From Pseudomonadota bacterium (lineage in GTDB: Bacteria; Pseudomonadota; Alphaproteobacteria; Rhizobiales; Devosiaceae): a DNA stretch of 7,261 nucleotides. A model generated the notes under the pieces. The model searched no databases. It saw nothing but the letters and a program-made list of their open reading frames with translations, and was not told the DNA's origin. A program made the position numbers and the translations under genes. Position 1 is the first letter of the stretch. Each line of letters opens with the position of its first letter. The stretch spans positions 1 through 7,261 of the forward strand of contig JAEYXQ010000161.1 in NCBI GenBank assembly GCA_023431205.1. The letters run 5' to 3'. Shown piece after piece: positions 5,566 through 7,261 of the stretch.

Positions 5566-6842
5566 AGCCGGACCAGGGTGTTGACGTTCACCGGCAGGCC
5601 GGTGGCGAAGGACTGGTTGGCGGCAATGCCGGTCAGGATCGACAGGGCCCCATCGCGGTGGTTGGCGCCATAGCCCGGCCGCGGGGTGGCGTTGCCGAAG
5701 ATTTCCTCGAGCATGATCTTGTCGCCGCCGCCATGGCCGCCTTCTCCGTGCTTGACCGGTACCTGGCGGGCTTCCCCGTGCAGGGGGAAGTGGTAGAGCC
5801 TGACGCCCTTGGCGGCGCCTTCGGTGTCGGAGGTCGAGCCGGCATTGATGTAGCTGGTCTCGTGCACGGTAAGCTCGAGCCGGCCGCCCGTGCCGTTGAT
5901 GGCGACGTTGAAGCCTTCCCAGGGGGCATAGGCGTAGAGCGAGTAGCTCATCACCGCCTTGTTGCGGTAGCGGACCAGCACGTTCATCGTGTCCTCGATG
6001 GAGATGCCGTCGCCGAAGACGTTCTGGTCGCGCTGGTAGCCGTCTTCCTTCTCGGCGTCCCAGTAGAGGCCCTTCTGTACCGGGTTGCTGGTGAGGTCGA
6101 TGGCGAAGGGATCGTCCTTGGCGGCGTCGACGCCGGTGGTGCGGGTATAGGGCGTATAGACGCCGCGCGTTTCGGCATTGGCGCGGCCGTAGAACTTGAG
6201 GTCGCCCATGCCGAAGACGGTGTCGGGCTGCGAGCCGAGCCAGAAGTTGACGAGGTCGAAATGGTGGGTCGACTTGTGCACCATCAGGCCGCCGGAGTTG
6301 CGCTTGTCGCGGTGCCAGCGGCGGAAATAGTCGGCGCCGTGGCGGGTATCGAGCAGCCACTCGAAATGCACCGAAGTCGGGGTGCCGATAGCCCCTCCGG
6401 CGATCAGTTCGTGCAGGGCCGAGTTGTGCGGCGCATAGCGGTAGTTGAAGGTGACGCGGATGTTGCGGCCGGTGCGCTCGACGGCATCGAGGATCGCCTG
6501 GCACTTCTCGCTGTCGGTGGTCATCGGCTTTTCGGTGATGACGTCGCAGCCGGCCTCGAGCGCGGCGATGATGTAGAGGTGGTGGGTGCGGTCGATCGAG
6601 GTGACGATCACCGTGTCCGGCTTCTGCTCGGCGATCATGCTGGCAAGGTCGCCTGCCTTGTAGGTGGGGACCGGGGTGCCGGAGAGCTCCTCTTCGATCA
6701 CGCGATTGGTGTAATCCATGCGGGTCTGATTGGTGTCGCACAGGGCGACGAGCCGGGATTGCCCGCGATGCGGCCCCAGGATGGCTTCATAAAACATCCG
6801 TGCCCGACCGCCGGTGCCCACGATGGCGTAGGTCTTGGCCAT
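5562..6842 (-). CDS. Gfo/Idh/MocA family NAD(P)-dependent oxidoreductase
   Basis: The 426-residue product is a complete member of the Gfo/Idh/MocA family, cytosolic enzymes that oxidise or reduce sugars, inositols and related polyols with NAD(P). The N-terminal Rossmann fold has the glycine motif VGTGGRA (8-14), Asp36 after strand two as in NAD-preferring enzymes, SIDRTHH (82-88), and EKP at 104-106 with the conserved catalytic-type Lys105. The C-terminal domain carries SGGLMVHKSTHHFDLVNFW (183-201): the histidine and aspartate of the usual pattern are present (His193, Asp196) but the position four before the histidine, normally Asp, is His189. The protein is longer than typical members (about 340-380 residues), with extra sequence around 210-290. 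ATG 6842 is chosen because minus-strand GGAG at 6854-6851 is well spaced. The substrate is unknown; the divergent GntR regulator suggests a catabolic role. Confidence 0.93.
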   Translation of the reverse strand: MAKTYAIVGTGGRARMFYEAILGPHRGQSRLVALCDTNQTRMDYTNRVIEEELSGTPVPTYKAGDLASMIAEQKPDTVIVTSIDRTHHLYIIAALEAGCDVITEKPMTTDSEKCQAILDAVERTGRNIRVTFNYRYAPHNSALHELIAGGAIGTPTSVHFEWLLDTRHGADYFRRWHRDKRNSGGLMVHKSTHHFDLVNFWLGSQPDTVFGMGDLKFYGRANAETRGVYTPYTRTTGVDAAKDDPFAIDLTSNPVQKGLYWDAEKEDGYQRDQNVFGDGISIEDTMNVLVRYRNKAVMSYSLYAYAPWEGFNVAINGTGGRLELTVHETSYINAGSTSDTEGAAKGVRLYHFPLHGEARQVPVKHGEGGHGGGDKIMLEEIFGNATPRPGYGANHRDGALSILTGIAANQSFATGLPVNVNTLVRL

Positions 6843-6850
6843 AGATTCTC

Positions 6851-6854
6851 TCCG
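6851..6854 (-). promoter_or_regulatory. Ribosome binding site of the oxidoreductase
   Basis: Minus-strand GGAGAG begins at 6854; its GGAG core ends eight bases before ATG 6842. This site favours the 426-residue form over the 32-residue longer frame that starts at 6938. Confidence 0.6.
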
Positions 6855-6918
6855 GTCTCGAAATTCACAACGCGCCAGGGAGAGCGCGCGAAAAGCCTCT
6901 ACCATACAAGATTGCGAA

Positions 6919-6941
6919 GACGTACACTTTCTTTGCACGTC
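6919..6941. promoter_or_regulatory. Candidate operator: 23-bp inverted repeat in the divergent GntR/oxidoreductase gap
   Basis: GACGTACA at 6919-6926 and TGCACGTC at 6934-6941 match as inverted repeats at seven of eight positions around a 7-nt spacer. The site is ten bases before the GntR start and about 77 bases before the oxidoreductase start. Placement and symmetry suit a dimeric regulator that controls both genes, most simply the adjacent GntR protein. The spacing is wider than in the best-known FadR/FCD operators, so the assignment is inference. Confidence 0.45.
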
Positions 6942-6951
6942 CTTTCCGGCA

Positions 6952-7261
6952 ATGGTGAGGGACGCAACACAGGCGGCGAGTGGAACGGTGAACGACAGCT
7001 ACGAGGGGACCATGGCGTTGCGCGTCGTCGATGCGCTGCGCGACGAGATCATCACCATGGCCTTGAAGCCGGGCGACGTGATCTCCGAGAGCGACATCGC
7101 CGCCCGCTACGGGGTATCGCGTCAACCGGTGCGCGAGGCCTTCATTCGTCTGGCGCAACAGGGGCTGCTGCTGATCCGGCCGAAGCGGGCCACGGTGGTC
7201 AAGAAGATATCGCCCGAAGGGGTGCGGCAGTCCCGCTTCATCCGCGAATCCATCGAGGTCG
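6952..7261 (+). CDS. GntR-family transcriptional regulator, 5' part only (likely FCD/FadR subfamily)
   Basis: The frame is open from ATG 6952 to the window end and is cut after 103 codons plus one base. It encodes a GntR-type winged helix: a first helix with LRVVDALRDEIITMALKPGDVI (about residues 23-44), the helix-turn-helix SESDIAARYGVSRQPVREAF (45-64) and the wing RLAQQGLLLIRPKRATVV (66-83). The next helix (SRFIRESIE) resembles the beginning of an FCD effector domain, so the FadR-like subfamily is likely but not proven. Such regulators often repress a neighbouring sugar or organic-acid pathway and respond to a pathway metabolite. The start is uncertain: ATG 6952 has no clear ribosome binding site, while ATG 7012 follows GAGG at 7003-7006. 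The divergent oxidoreductase is a probable target. Confidence 0.9.
   Translation, partial: MVRDATQAASGTVNDSYEGTMALRVVDALRDEIITMALKPGDVISESDIAARYGVSRQPVREAFIRLAQQGLLLIRPKRATVVKKISPEGVRQSRFIRESIEV

Noticed and set aside
4558..6741. Minus-strand open frame of 727 codons across the LysR gene and most of the oxidoreductase
   Set aside because: Arginine/proline/histidine-rich composition and no recognisable domain. It is an out-of-frame shadow of the oxidoreductase and antisense to the LysR gene.
6871..6890. CGCGC/GCGCG dyad in the oxidoreductase leader
   Set aside because: Five-base arms made only of G and C are expected by chance at this composition.
6901..6906. TATGGT (minus strand) as the -10 box of the oxidoreductase
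   Set aside because: No credible -35 element at a suitable distance, and a similar TATGGT before the methyltransferase also lacks one.
1..7261. Defence island, biosynthetic cluster, CRISPR array or mobile genetic element
   Set aside because: The HerA-like ATPase alone does not make a defence system, there are no spaced direct repeats, no transposase, integrase or toxin-antitoxin genes, and no enzymes that form a cluster.

Overview
The window looks like an ordinary, GC-rich (about two thirds G+C by eye) chromosomal stretch from an alphaproteobacterium. The gene families, the dense high-GC coding and the G/C-rich intergenic palindromes of the CCCTCATCCG...CACCTTCTCCC type suggest the Hyphomicrobiales (a Devosia-like genome would fit). 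That placement is inference from style, not from a marker gene. I see no phage, transposase, CRISPR array, tRNA or rRNA.

Layout, left to right: a palindromic repeat block (1-126); a DUF72/YecE-family gene (+); a second repeat block of about 137 bp; an aldose 1-epimerase-like gene (+); a third nested palindrome in the convergent gap; a HerA/DUF87-type P-loop ATPase (-); a short hairpin repeat; a class I SAM-dependent methyltransferase (-); an 88-bp divergent gap; a LysR-type regulator (+) whose TAG stop overlaps, inside one palindromic CTAG, the TAG stop of the convergent gene; a Gfo/Idh/MocA-family oxidoreductase (-); a 109-bp divergent gap with a 23-bp imperfect inverted repeat; and the 5' part of a GntR-family regulator (+) cut by the window end.

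The genes do not form one pathway. Two divergent regulator/enzyme pairs stand out: LysR with the methyltransferase, and GntR with the oxidoreductase. The second is a familiar arrangement for a carbohydrate-catabolism locus that probably continues to the right. The epimerase, if active on sugars, is only loosely related to it. Several longest-ORF starts are not the likely real starts: the DUF72 ORF begins inside a repeat, and the ATPase, methyltransferase and oxidoreductase ORFs carry N-terminal extensions that a good ribosome binding site places outside the gene.

I found no convincing new biological system. The items most worth a second look are the mosaic palindromic repeats in four of the intergenic gaps, the candidate GntR operator, the probably leaderless LysR gene, the shared-stop convergence, and the stand-alone HerA-like ATPase with a proline linker and a C-terminal winged-helix-like region.
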